A stretch of 64,000 nucleotides of DNA. Source: Andalucia godoyi. Its lineage: Eukaryota > Discoba > Jakobea > Jakobida > Andaluciidae. The notes under the pieces are model-generated. The model did not search any database. It saw only the letters and a program-made list of their open reading frames with translations, and had not been told where the DNA came from. The stretch spans positions 1 through 64,000 of the forward strand of contig VRVR01000009.1 in the NCBI GenBank assembly GCA_009859145.1. Reading direction: 5' to 3'. Shown here in pieces: positions 49,984 through 60,471 of this stretch (its first letter is position 1; every line of letters starts with the position of its first letter). Both the position numbers and the translations under genes were made by a program.

Positions 49984-50940
49984 TTATCTCCAATGGAGCT
50001 CGCCAAGCATGCATCGCACACCACCACCACCAACGCGTTCAATCGTGGGCACTGCAGCATGAACGATAGGTCCCATTTGCTTCTTCTGTTCATCGGTGAA
50101 TGCATGGAAAGCACAGGTGCTCATGACCCACATGTGCTTACCCTCGTTGCTCGACACCTGCAAGACATTTCCGCAGAACGAACGAACCTGAGAAAGCGTA
50201 ATTTCGATGAGCTCCTTTCCAGAGTTGCGAACGCTTGAGAGAAACTTCTGCTTGTCCATCTCGGTTGGGATGCACTCCACACACGCAACCACATGACACA
50301 CTCCCACCGCCATGATGACATTGGTGTGATACATTGCATTTCCGCTTTCATCAACAGCATCAAACACGCACGTACCCCAGCCGCCCAGCTCCTTCGCAAC
50401 AACACCGACAATCTCTTCATGAGTGCGCTCCGACCTGCATGCATAGATGATCTTCGCCGCGTGATCCAGAATCATCGAGCCCGTGCCCTCGAGATACACA
50501 CCTTCCTTTTCCCAGTGTGTAAGATCCAGAACGCGCGTAGCACGTGCTTTCAGCTCCGCCAGCAGCTCTCCGTCCCGCTCATTCCTGCGCGACGGCCACT
50601 TCATTGGGTACAAAACAAGCAGCCGTTCGGGAAGCCTGTTCTCCTCCATCGAGTTGTCCGGATGATGCAAAATATGTGTTGAAAACCAATTGTTTGGAAA
50701 CACCGCGTCTGGACAGACACGCTGCGCGGGAGAAGGAAACATCTGCACATTCACCCCAGCCTGTCCAAGTGCGCGACACAACGCCAGCGACTCGGCCACC
50801 GCAACTTTGCAAACTGGAACTTCCTCCGTAGCCACACCGATATTCGACAAATTCGTTGACATGAACTGGTTGTCGATTGCAGACTCTGCATTCGACGCAA
50901 AGTCTGTCGGAAGGACCATCGCAACACTATTTGCTGGCAT
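49984..50940 (-). CDS. CtlX-type amidinohydrolase (arginine/citrulline-related)
   Basis: A 318-residue protein from the ATG at 50940; an upstream in-frame extension has only TTG. It follows the CtlX/arginine-deiminase-related pattern: MVLPTDFASNAESAIDNQF, then PDAVFPNNWFSTH, VLYPMKWPSRRNER, the substrate region YLEGTGSMILDHAAKIIYACRSERT, MYHTNVIMAVG with the catalytic His, and finally GGGGVRCMLGELHW with the catalytic Cys310. The fold is the beta/alpha propeller of guanidino-group-modifying enzymes. Bacterial relatives act in citrulline utilisation; arginine or a methylarginine is another possible substrate. It is convergent with the CFAP74-like gene (132 bp) and divergent from the TTC29-like gene. 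Confidence 0.87.
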   Translation of the reverse strand: MPANSVAMVLPTDFASNAESAIDNQFMSTNLSNIGVATEEVPVCKVAVAESLALCRALGQAGVNVQMFPSPAQRVCPDAVFPNNWFSTHILHHPDNSMEENRLPERLLVLYPMKWPSRRNERDGELLAELKARATRVLDLTHWEKEGVYLEGTGSMILDHAAKIIYACRSERTHEEIVGVVAKELGGWGTCVFDAVDESGNAMYHTNVIMAVGVCHVVACVECIPTEMDKQKFLSSVRNSGKELIEITLSQVRSFCGNVLQVSSNEGKHMWVMSTCAFHAFTDEQKKQMGPIVHAAVPTIERVGGGGVRCMLGELHWR

Positions 50941-51519
50941 TACTCGTTTCGTCGTCAATCGAATGTAGGTATGTCTGTATATCTCCTCCAGCCACAAACA
51001 AATACAAATTCACAAATTAAATCTACAAATTAAATATTTAAATAAAACGTGCTCCAGAAAACACTGAAGGAAGAAACACAAACGAATATACCAACGGAAA
51101 AGTAGTCAAAAGAAAAAGAATTCCCGACATCGGGATTTATTTTATTTATTTGGGGGGGGACCCGCTCGAAATTGCCGAAAATTTCATCAGTCACTGGATG
51201 AGCTCATCAAAAAAAAAAATTGAAATTTTAATTTAAAAAAAAATGCTATACCCCAGATCGGGCAGTTTATTACAGAAAAAAAAAGGTCCCCACCATTTTC
51301 GGAGAAAATACCCGACTATCGACTGTAAAAAACAAAAAAGGCAAAAGACACGTTCCCAACGCTTTTTCTATACGCACATTAGCGTCTGGAAATGTGCTCG
51401 TTTTGCGCTCGTTTTGTAGTTTTTCTTTTCTTTTCTTTTTCTTTTCTTTTTCTTTTTCTTTTTTTTTGTGCAGAGTGCGTTTTGACAGAAAAAGAAGAAA
51501 AGGTATCGGCGGGAGAAGG
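50941..51519. promoter_or_regulatory. Head-to-head region CtlX / TTC29-like
   Basis: About 580 bp, with AAATTTAAA-type AT-rich runs (51000-51060, 51210-51245), short A and G runs and a (TTTTC)n pyrimidine tract (51419-51468) just upstream of the TTC29-like start. No gene is seen. Confidence 0.45.
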
Positions 51520-52809
51520 ATGGTGTTGAATCCAGTAGTACTTCCTCCAATTGGAGCGACAATGACTGGGAATTCGTCAAATGGAATTGACTTGAGAAAA
51601 CTCGAGATTTGCACGAAACCGCTTCATTCAGGCTTTGTGCAAGTCTATGCGGACATATTTCGAATTGCGTTTCGTCCTCCGATACTGATTGATGAGCTTT
51701 CGGAGACGTACTTTCAGATTTCCCATGCTCAGCTTGCGTTTGTGTGTGAATCATTGATGGATGCAGAAGAGTTTCGACGGCAATCGGACGCGCGGACTGC
51801 GTATGAACGGATAGTGTCAGTTGCCGAGCTGTTTGCTTCCAATAAGGATATCAGCACGTCGCTCTTGTTTTACGAACGTGGACTGCAGCTTGCAAAGGCT
51901 TCGGCGGATCCGGCGTTGGAAGGCGTGGCGCTGCAGCATTTGGGAGATGCATACGAGACAGTCGGCAACTTGGCGGCTGCAGTTCCGCTGCACGAGGCTC
52001 ATTTTCAGCTTGTGCAGGATGCTGGACTCTCCGAAGATCATGTACTGTCTGCTCGGATTGCGCTCGTGGAGGCATACGTACGCTTGTCCGCAGTGTTTTT
52101 GGTGGATGCAGACCGGCTGCTCGGCAACCCAAAGGACGAATTGGTGATGCGGGAAATTCTCATCAAGGCACAGCGCATTCTGGAAAAGGGATTGGATGTT
52201 GCTCGGATTGGAGGAGATGAGATGCAGCAGCGGGATCTGGAACATCGGCTCGCGCAGGTGCATGTGAAGCTTGGAGATGTTGCTTCGGCGGTCGCGCTGG
52301 AGCAGTCTGCACTGCAAGGTGCACTCAATCAGAACGACCCCACCGCCCGCGCAAAGGCGCTGTTTGCGCTGGCAGACTTGGACACGTCGACTGCTCGCTG
52401 GGGCGAGTATCTAAAGGTTGCGGAAGATTTGGGGGATATTGAAGGACAATGTGAAGCCCATGAAAAGCTTGCTCGGCTGTTCAGAGAAGAAAAGAACCTC
52501 AAAAGCTGTGTCGTTCATCTCGAATTGAACTTTGCAACCGCTCAAAAAACTGGAGATCTGAAACGCGTGGATCGTGCCCGCATGCTGCTGGGAATGGCTC
52601 GGGCTGAGTGTGGCTTGCCGAAGTACATGCATCTCGTCAATCATGATTTTCCTGCTCTCCTGCGATGGAAAAGTGGGCAGCGCGATGTGCTTCAAGATGA
52701 TATTGAGGACAAGGGGAGCACAAAACTCGGTACCTCGGCAGGGACGGATCTGAATGCCAATGGCGATTTACATTCTGCACAGCACCACCAAACTGTGTCC
52801 TTTGCATAG
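51520..52809 (+). CDS. TTC29: TTC29-like tetratricopeptide axonemal protein
   Basis: A 429-residue protein from the ATG at 51520 (human TTC29 has 475). The upstream in-frame sequence is a translated pyrimidine tract and is excluded. Helical TPR units run through most of the length: ALEGVALQHLGDAYETVGNLAAAVPLHEAHF, AQRILEKGLDVARIGGDEMQQRDLEHRLAQVHVKLGDVASAVAL, and EGQCEAHEKLARLFREEKNLKSCVVHLELNF. It ends LVNHDFPALLRWKSGQ, a segment I associate with TTC29. In animals TTC29 is needed for flagellar assembly and beating. A different TPR ciliary protein is possible. Confidence 0.72.
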   Translation: MVLNPVVLPPIGATMTGNSSNGIDLRKLEICTKPLHSGFVQVYADIFRIAFRPPILIDELSETYFQISHAQLAFVCESLMDAEEFRRQSDARTAYERIVSVAELFASNKDISTSLLFYERGLQLAKASADPALEGVALQHLGDAYETVGNLAAAVPLHEAHFQLVQDAGLSEDHVLSARIALVEAYVRLSAVFLVDADRLLGNPKDELVMREILIKAQRILEKGLDVARIGGDEMQQRDLEHRLAQVHVKLGDVASAVALEQSALQGALNQNDPTARAKALFALADLDTSTARWGEYLKVAEDLGDIEGQCEAHEKLARLFREEKNLKSCVVHLELNFATAQKTGDLKRVDRARMLLGMARAECGLPKYMHLVNHDFPALLRWKSGQRDVLQDDIEDKGSTKLGTSAGTDLNANGDLHSAQHHQTVSFA

Positions 52810-52838
52810 CATTCATATTTCATATAGTAGTACATTCA

Positions 52839-52844
52839 AATAAA
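52839..52844 (+). terminator. AATAAA polyadenylation signal of the TTC29-like gene
   Basis: A canonical hexamer lies 30 bp after the stop, in the 159-bp convergent gap to TRIP13. Confidence 0.6.
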
Positions 52845-52968
52845 ACACCAGCGGAGAAATTATAAACAAACGATACCCGTTGGAGGAAGAAGAAGAAGAC
52901 AGGGAGAAAAATACGAGTGGATGTGGAAATCAGCGGGTATTGCGGGTAAGAACCAAACGTTTCTCGGC

Positions 52969-54384
52969 CTAGGAATTCTCAACGAAATGTGCTCGCGACC
53001 GCAACTCGGTCTCTACTCCATTGTGGAGAGCAACAAGGAATTCCGAGAGTGAACACTCTGTTCGTCCAGCAAAGTGGGCGGCGAACGCAGTGAAGGGGAT
53101 CTTCCGCAGCACTCGACCGGAAAGTCCAGAGCAGCGCGCTGCAATTGATCGCAGCATGCCAGAGGGAGAACTGTCGACATTCGCAATCGAGGCAAGATCA
53201 GAGAACGGGAGTACAGTATTCCTGTTGGAAAACGAATGATCCCCATCAATCTCTTGTTCTTCTTCGTCGGATTCGACGTCACCGTCGTCGTCGTTGTGTC
53301 CTTCTCCGGCTGCTCTGTCGGTCTCGTTGTGGACGACGATGATTCCGCACCGTTGGAGTTCTTCCACGCACGACTTGAGGATTTCATAACGAGCTCGGAG
53401 TCCAGGATGGCCTACGAACACCTTCAGGTCCGCTCGATCCACAAATGCGACATCCATCGCCTGACTAAGGTTGGACGTCGTCAGCACAAGCACATTCGAC
53501 TGGTACGAGAGTTGGTCAATATGTGTCAAGAGCGCATTCACAGCCCGCACAGCATCGGACGGTTCCCCGTTCTTAATCGAAGAACTGCGAGCCGCAGCCA
53601 GCGACTCGACTTCGTCAATCAAGACGCAGACCAGCATGTCCTTATCCTCCAACAAGTCTCCGATCCTTTTGAACAGCTTCTGAACCAGCTTCCCAGACTC
53701 GGAAAAGAACCGTGAGAACAGTCCGTGGGCTTGTACTTCGACGAGCGATGCGCCAGCTGGGAACTGCCTTCCTAATCGAATCGACAGTTGCTGCGCCAGC
53801 GCTCTGCACAGGGTTGTCTTTCCGGTTCCTGGCGGTCCATGAAGCAAGATAACACGGTTGCATGAGACCAGAGATTGGTTCACACCACGCGTTCCATACA
53901 GCATCATGGTTGCCGCATATCTCCACAGCTGGTTCTTCAGCCCGCTGTTTTCTCCGTCAAACACAATGGAACTCCACAACGAACTGAACCTTGCATGAGG
54001 TAAAATCCAATGAGAGTAATGTGGCTCTTCCGCAGGCTCTTCCTCACACAGCGCATACACAAACACATCGATTTTTGCGAACTGCAACTGAACACTCTCC
54101 GGAGCCTCGACAGCCGAAACAAGCGAATCGAGGCTAATCACCACCTTGTCAATGTCGTTGAACAATCTGTAGCTCAGAGTCCGCACAGAGTCCGGCAACG
54201 AAGGCTCCTCTGCAACCACCGCAAACAGTCGAGTATCCAGCTCACCAGACGCAAGAATCGCAACATGTCGATGTAAAAACGCTCGCAAATCACTCTCAGT
54301 CTGCGATATCCGCCCGTCATAGTGAGCTTTCACCCGAGCTTCCACTAACACATGCACCGTAACTTGATCTACATGTCTATTCAT
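52969..54384 (-). CDS. TRIP13: TRIP13 / Pch2 AAA+ ATPase
   Basis: A 471-residue protein. The N-terminal HORMA/p31comet-interacting part is followed by the AAA+ module. Walker A is GPPGTGKT at 183-190 (in [20 protein letters not shown]) and Walker B is LIDEVE with Glu258. The Pch2-typical ESGKLVQKLFKRI and VLVLTTSNLSQAMDVAFVDRAD segments are present. A lineage-specific acidic loop lies at about residues 365-385, in the second half of the AAA+ region. TRIP13 remodels HORMA proteins (Mad2, HORMADs) to silence the spindle checkpoint and, in meiosis, to remove axis proteins. Its presence suggests meiosis or checkpoint control but does not prove sex. Confidence 0.94.
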   Translation of the reverse strand: MNRHVDQVTVHVLVEARVKAHYDGRISQTESDLRAFLHRHVAILASGELDTRLFAVVAEEPSLPDSVRTLSYRLFNDIDKVVISLDSLVSAVEAPESVQLQFAKIDVFVYALCEEEPAEEPHYSHWILPHARFSSLWSSIVFDGENSGLKNQLWRYAATMMLYGTRGVNQSLVSCNRVILLHGPPGTGKTTLCRALAQQLSIRLGRQFPAGASLVEVQAHGLFSRFFSESGKLVQKLFKRIGDLLEDKDMLVCVLIDEVESLAAARSSSIKNGEPSDAVRAVNALLTHIDQLSYQSNVLVLTTSNLSQAMDVAFVDRADLKVFVGHPGLRARYEILKSCVEELQRCGIIVVHNETDRAAGEGHNDDDGDVESDEEEQEIDGDHSFSNRNTVLPFSDLASIANVDSSPSGMLRSIAARCSGLSGRVLRKIPFTAFAAHFAGRTECSLSEFLVALHNGVETELRSRAHFVENS

Positions 54385-54803
54385 TTTTTTCTTTCCTTTT
54401 TTCTGTTTTCCTCTTCCTTTTATTTCCCAACCCTCCCAAAAGAAATCCCTCTAAAATGCTCACAAACAATGCAAAGCAATGCAAAACAAAAATCAAATAA
54501 AAACCTGATCTCTCCTGTATTATTTTTGGTGCTTCCCCCCAAATGGCGGGAAAAAGCACACAAGCCCTCACAGCATCAAAGCATCAAGTCCCCGTGGACC
54601 GCTTGTCCCATCGAAAATGAAAACCGTTTCATTTCAGGTTTTTTTTTTTTTCGTTTTCGTTTTTGCCTTCGATTTTTGTTTTATCATGATTTCATCATTA
54701 TCCTTGTGTGCATTACTTCGTAGCGTAATTGGTGTGCTTGTACAGAGTGGGACTCGGGATACAATTTACAAGTTTTACATAGTTGCGTAACATAAGTGAA
54801 AAC
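54385..54803. promoter_or_regulatory. Head-to-head region TRIP13 / RPGRIP1L-like
   Basis: 419 bp between divergent starts. T-rich (TTTTTCTTTCC, T12) with no gene; presumably holds both promoters. Confidence 0.45.
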
Positions 54804-57800
54804 ATGTCGGGTCATGTTCCAACTCTTGCATGGACTGAGTCCGTTGCGAACTCGGACGCGCTACACGACTCGTCAGCTCTTCACAAGCAAGGCTCGCAAG
54901 GTCGCATCAATGCGTCTTCTTCACATGGTATGTAGTTCTTGCTATGATGGTATTGGCGAACGTTTTGTGGGTTGTTTTTTTTTTTTTTTTTTTTTGGTTT
55001 TTTCAATTTTCTTATTCTAATGTGATCTGCGTGTTTTTCGGTGAACATATATATTTGTATATATATTTGTATATTCATCATGATGATTTTAGCGAATGCC
55101 GGATATGTGAGAGGGAGGCTGGACTACGATGAATTGGAGGACAAATATCTGAAGCTTCGAGAGGAGAATCACGGGTTGAAGACGAAGCTCATGGAGCAAG
55201 AAGATCGGATTAAGACACTACATGCAAAATACATGAAACTTACGGATGATCTGAGGAGAAAGGATGCCGAGGTGTCACTGCCTGCGAGTCGGCATAAGCG
55301 AGATATCGAAGTCGATCGGTTTGTCGAGGAGCTGACGGATAAGGTTCGTGTTCTCACGAAGCGGAATGAGCAGCTCGAGATGAAAAACTCGCAGCTTTCC
55401 GAAATGGTTGGGTCGAAGTCATCGACAAGATCCTTGTCTGCTTCCAAAAGACCGCAGTCTGCATCTTCCAAGAGACCGCCCGTGTCTCATCAGGATGCTC
55501 CCGTGATGTCCTCTGCAGCGGATTCGAAAAAGGACGAGGTGGAAAAGGAGAATCTTGTCCAGCTTGTTGAAATGCTGAGAAAACAGCTGTCGCAAGCGGA
55601 CTCTGCAATCCAGGATCTGAAAGCAGAGAACAAGGCGCTCAAGTCGACGTCAAAGACGACAACGGATCAGCTGGTCATTCTTCAGAGTCAGAGGGAGCTG
55701 CGAGAAAAGCAAGCACAGCTCAACTTGATGCAGAACAAGTACGATCATCTCGACAATACGCAGACAGCATTGAAGGAGAATCATATCCAAGTGCTCGCAC
55801 AGCTTGAAGAAACGGCTCGGAACTTGACCAATGAGAGACGACGGGCGATCCAGCTGGAAACGCAGCTCAAGATTGCGCAAATGCAGGCCGACCGCTCGCG
55901 AGAATTGGAAATGATGTGCGATTCGTTGCGCTCGGAAAAGAGCATTGTGGAGCAGGAGAACAGAAAGCTTGTTGAGGCAGCATTTTCAGAGGACGGCATT
56001 ATGAATGCCTCTCGCAGGAAACAGCAAGATAAGGCAATTCAGGAAGCTCTGGATCGAGCGACTGCGGAGGCAAAAGCAGCACAGGAAGACAAGGCGTCCC
56101 TGACCAGCCAGTTACAAGCTTTGCAAATTCGGTATGACGAGCTGCAGAGAGAGTCGCTGCTTTCTGTTTCGGAGCGAAGAAAGAAGGAGGAGCAGATCCA
56201 GCAGATTACAGAAGAGCTCAACAAGGTCAAGGCAGAATTCAACCTGCTTGCAACCCAGTCTGGCCTGGACGTGCAAGACTTGCAAGAAGTGTTTGCGCTG
56301 CTGCGCAAGCGCAGAGAGCAGTCTTCCTCCAAACGATTGGTGGATATGTTGCGCGCGGAGCTTGCGCTGCAGAATGTTGATGAAATCGATGTGGCTGCAC
56401 AGAACGCTGATCTTGCCGCAGAGGTCTCGTCCCTGCAGAAGCATGTTGCGTTTCTTAAGCAGTCTCATGTTCAGCTGGAAGAGGCAAAGGACCAATTGCA
56501 GCGCCACCTCAATCAGCAGCTTGCAGTTGCGGAAGAAAAGAATAGTAGAGCCGAACAGACAATTACCATGCTCAAGGAGCAGATTAAGCATCTCGAGGAA
56601 GAACTCCAAAAACTCGAGTCCGATCAACGGCATGCGCAGTATTGGAGAACACGGTCCTTTACAGGATCCGCGCAGACGCTTCAGTCCCGCGACGTTCCCC
56701 TGTCTGCCACGTACGCATTTGCAGCTGGAGAAACTGCAGCGGCTGCTCTTACAGGTGTGCATGCAGAGTACCAGAATCTCCTGCAGGAAGATGATGATTT
56801 TCCACCGGCAAATTTGGCAGATGATGAAAACGCTCTGGAATTTACCATTGTCGGGGCTTCGTTGGACAGCTCTGCAGTCTCCGATCCGTCTATCACGACC
56901 TTCTGCTGCTTGGAGTTTTTGGACTTTGAGACTGTTGTAACGCCGATCGAAGGTGGAATGTGCCCGGCATACGATTTCTCGGCTCGCTTTTCTTTCAAGC
57001 AGGACGCGTTCTTTTGGAAGTACGTCAGCAGCCACTCGGTTCGCATCATCGTCTACCGAGCGCGGGGTTTTGAGCAAGCAGACATGGTGTTCGGCATATG
57101 CACGATCCCTGCTGCAGACATCTTTGCGGTGCCGGCGCTGGCACGTCCGAGGTCGCTCATGTCCGTGATATTCTCTGCATCGTCGGCCTCGGGGACGTCT
57201 GTGGAGGTTGGTCGTTTGGAAATCACCGTCCGATCTGCAAAGCAAGTGCAGGTTCCACTGTCGGTCCAAACCTCAAATGCCACTGGCGGCAAGGCCGGCG
57301 CTATCCAGTCGTTTGTGCACAGCTCTCTTTCGAACGTCGTGACCGTCGGATATGTCCAGATTCATATCATCCAGTGCACCGGTCTGTGTCGAGCAGCGCG
57401 AGTCTATGCTGCCTATGAATTTTACACCTTCCGTCCGCGCGAGACTGCGGCAGCAAGATTGCCGCAAACGATGGCCCGCTTCGACGACATTCAATTGTAC
57501 CCCGTGCAGATGGATCGAGCACTGGAAGCATATCTCGTTAATGAGAAGCTGCGGATCTTCTTGATTGATGAAAACTCCGTGGATCCCAATCCCGGCGCGG
57601 CACTGGTCGGCAGCGTCGCGCTTTCGTTGCAGATGATCAAGTCCAAGCAATCCTTTGAGGGGAAGGTTGAAATTGACACGGGAGGATTCTTGGAGGTGCG
57701 CATTGCGTGGAAGGACCACGCAGGACGCGACGCTCCGCATTCTGCAATCGAGCAGCATGGTTCCTTGCAAGCCCTTGAAGATGATGCGGTGGTTGTCAGC

Positions 57801-58772
57801 GCGCAAACGCGTGAAAACTCTGGTCGTCCACCACATCCAGTGTCGCAACAAGACGAGAAGTCCGCTTCGGCTTCGGTACCCCCGTCGCGAATGAATCCGA
57901 TCATTACATCCCCGCGGACAGATTCTTTCAATCCAATGACGACCCCGACCCCGACTCCAATCAAGCCGTCCAACATGAGCATTTCGCACTCGGCTGCCAA
58001 CACCCCGCGACGCCCAAGCGACGGGCATACAAACTCGAGCTCGAGCGGTCCAGAGGTTCCCAAAGTACAGTGGTCTACACCGCGGGGCGCACCGGGTACT
58101 CCGAGTGCACCCTTGGAGCCGTCGTATACGCCGCGTGGTGATGCTCCAGGATCTGCGCGCAGGGTGATCCAGATGCCATCAACGCCGGCCCCTGTAGACA
58201 CGCCTTCCGCGGATGTCGAACAGTCCGACAATGATGTTACGCGGTTGGTGGAAGAGCTGCATACGGAGGCTCCCTTTGACAGACACAAGAACGTTCTGGT
58301 CGCGGTGAGTGATGTACATATTGAACCAACCCTTCTTTCGAAGGACGGTCTTTCCTCAGTATATGTTCGTGTGGCGGATCGGTCTTCGAATTTTGAAACG
58401 ATCTTTGCGCTCCCGTCCTCTGTTTCCACGTCGAAATCCGTTGCTGTGGAATCAAATGGGAGAGCGAGAGTGTCGCTTTCTGCCGTGTTTGCAATGGAAC
58501 CAGGCTCCAAATCCCGGTTCCGTGTATCGCGGATGCTAAAGGACCAGGATGAGGATAATGCGGATATTGTGTTCACTGTCTTCTCGGCAAACGACGGCAG
58601 AGTGCTCGGCCAGTGCGAACTCAACATGCAGCACGTTGAAAACAGCGGGAAGGATATTTTGAAGGACGAAATTCCGGTCATCGATCTTAGCGGAATTTCC
58701 GTGGGATACTTGGTCGTCAGTTTTGTTGCAGTCAAGTTCCTTCAGCAAGTGCGACGAGAAATGTCGCCATGA
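54804..58772 (+). CDS. RPGRIP1L: RPGRIP1L/NPHP8-like transition-zone protein (two exons)
   Basis: Exon 1 (54804-54927) joins exon 2 (55093-58772) to give 1267 residues, close to human RPGRIP1L (about 1315). After a short N-terminus with YDELEDKYLKLREENHGLKTKL, coiled coil fills residues about 50-600. A first C2-like domain (FTIVGASLD ... FCCLEFLDFETVVTP, about 620-770) and a second C2 (VGYVQIHIIQCTGL ... FLEVRIAWKD, about 790-930) follow. A Ser/Pro-rich linker separates them from a C-terminal RPGR-interacting domain (VAVSDVHIEPTLL ... VFSANDGRVLGQCELNM, about 1107-1265). In known cells it anchors MKS/NPHP modules at the ciliary transition zone. Confidence 0.87.
54928..55092 (+). other. Intron of the RPGRIP1L-like gene (165 bp)
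   Basis: Donor GTATGT after one base of codon 42; acceptor TTTTAG at 55087-55092. The intron holds in-frame stops and a T19 run. Splicing keeps frame (124 + 3680 nt = 1268 codons) and puts an ATG in a good context at 54804, replacing an artefactual AT-rich start inside the intron. Confidence 0.82.
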
Positions 58773-59037
58773 TTTAGGAGTAGCAGAGACGCCTATATTG
58801 CCATTGTCATTGTCGCTGTCCCGCCCCGCCCCTCCCCTTCCTTCCTCCTATTCACAGGATTATCGCCTACGATGCCGATGCAGCCAAACTAAGCCATGTA
58901 AAGCAAAACAAGCAAAGCCCATCTCTGATGTGATCCTGCAGAGTAAGCGGGGAGGCAAGACCTGTGCGTCACAAACGGAGTTTACAAAATATCATGGGGC
59001 GGAAGAAGGGGGAAAGGGAGAAAAAAATATAAAAAGT

Positions 59038-60471
59038 CTACAGTTCTTCAGACGGATCTAAAGTCGATCCGCCCAACACAGTACCCCAGCCAATAAGACG
59101 CCAGTGCTTTTCCACTCTTCTGCTGAGCGCCACCTTTTCATCAATCGACGTGCAAACAGGATGCGTCAGTTCAATCCGCGCAGTACGGCTTTCACCTTTT
59201 CCAATGTCAACGACGCGACCGCCGGTAGAGGTCGAACCAATGTTCAGCATCAGCAGCTCGTTCACTGTGAGCTTGGTGACACGACCCTGCTTCTCCCCGG
59301 ACGTCTTGACTCCAAGAAGTCTGCGGAGCAAGAAATAGTTGATCTCCAATTCGTAGTAAATCTGGGGAAGCGAACCGACCTCTCCCAGCACTTGACCAAC
59401 CAACCGATCCGCACGTGTCAAACTCGGGTCAATGTGCGTGCCGACACCGATAAGACCTCCGGGAACTGCATACTGCAGTTCGTTGTTCTCCGCAAACAGA
59501 GAAACAACTCGGGACCGAATTGGCACGCAGCGAATCTTGCCAGAAGCGTCTTTACTCACGACACCCGGGCGGACCTCGATGTTCTGCCCAACCTTGAGCA
59601 CTCCTCGCAGAATAGTACCACCAGCAACTCCTCCTCTGAGATTTCTCGGTTCCTCGCCAGGCTTGTTCACGTCAAACGACCGGATCACGATCAACCGCGG
59701 GGGGGAGATGAAGTCCCGGATCGGAACCGGAACCTTCTTGACAATGTACTCTGCAACAGCGTCAATATTGTATCGCAGCTGGGCCGAGATTGGGACAATC
59801 GGGGCACCCTCTGCGGCCGTTCCCTTGATGAAGTTCCGGATGTCGTTGTACTGTGCCTTTGCAGATCCAGTGTCGACAAGATCGATCTTGTTCTGCAAGA
59901 TGATGATGTGCTTCAAGCGCATAATGTCAACAGCAGCGAGATGCTCTGAAGTCTGCGGCTGCGGGCAAGGCTCGTTTCCCGCAATCAACAACAGGGCTGC
60001 ATCCATAACTGCAGCTCCGTTCAACATGGTCGCCATTAGAATGTCGTGACCGGGGCAGTCCACAAAGGAGACATGCCTCAGCAATTCCAGTGGATACGCC
60101 GACCCATCCACTTTTGGATTATCTTCCGTGGAAGACCCGAACGAAAAGTAGCATCCAGGACGCTTCGAATTCGGATCCGTTGATTTGAAGATCTTTGCAT
60201 TCGCATAACCCAGCTTGATCGTAATGTTTCTTTCCAGCTCGCTCTTGAATCGAACGGTCTTCACTCCAGAGAGAGCCTTGACGACAGTGGACTTTCCATG
60301 CGCAACATGGCCAATTGTACCAATGTTGATCGTCGCTTGACGAGAAATAACCTCGGGCATCAACGGATGCAGCTTCGTCACATCCAGCGTTTCCAAATTC
60401 TGGGCGCGCAATCCTTTGTTTTCAGACGTCTGCATAGACGGGAGAGTCGACGCAACTTCGTTCTCGGCCAT
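59038..60471 (-). CDS. EIF2S3: Translation initiation factor eIF2 subunit gamma
   Basis: A 477-residue GTPase. G1 is GHVAHGKS at 54-61, G3 is DCPGHD, and G4 is NKID. The domain II/III sequences [38 protein letters not shown] and [14 protein letters not shown] are typical. It binds Met-tRNAi in the ternary complex with GTP. In the segment after strand 3 (about residues 90-125) eukaryotic relatives carry a cysteine-rich zinc-ribbon-like insert. Here it reads [17 protein letters not shown], with a single Cys in that region, so the zinc site appears lost. Confidence 0.96.
   Translation of the reverse strand: MAENEVASTLPSMQTSENKGLRAQNLETLDVTKLHPLMPEVISRQATINIGTIGHVAHGKSTVVKALSGVKTVRFKSELERNITIKLGYANAKIFKSTDPNSKRPGCYFSFGSSTEDNPKVDGSAYPLELLRHVSFVDCPGHDILMATMLNGAAVMDAALLLIAGNEPCPQPQTSEHLAAVDIMRLKHIIILQNKIDLVDTGSAKAQYNDIRNFIKGTAAEGAPIVPISAQLRYNIDAVAEYIVKKVPVPIRDFISPPRLIVIRSFDVNKPGEEPRNLRGGVAGGTILRGVLKVGQNIEVRPGVVSKDASGKIRCVPIRSRVVSLFAENNELQYAVPGGLIGVGTHIDPSLTRADRLVGQVLGEVGSLPQIYYELEINYFLLRRLLGVKTSGEKQGRVTKLTVNELLMLNIGSTSTGGRVVDIGKGESRTARIELTHPVCTSIDEKVALSRRVEKHWRLIGWGTVLGGSTLDPSEEL

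Noticed and set aside
56112-58735. Minus-strand frames of 385 and 414 codons inside the RPGRIP1L-like gene
   Set aside because: Antisense to conserved C2 and coiled-coil regions, with no recognisable domain.
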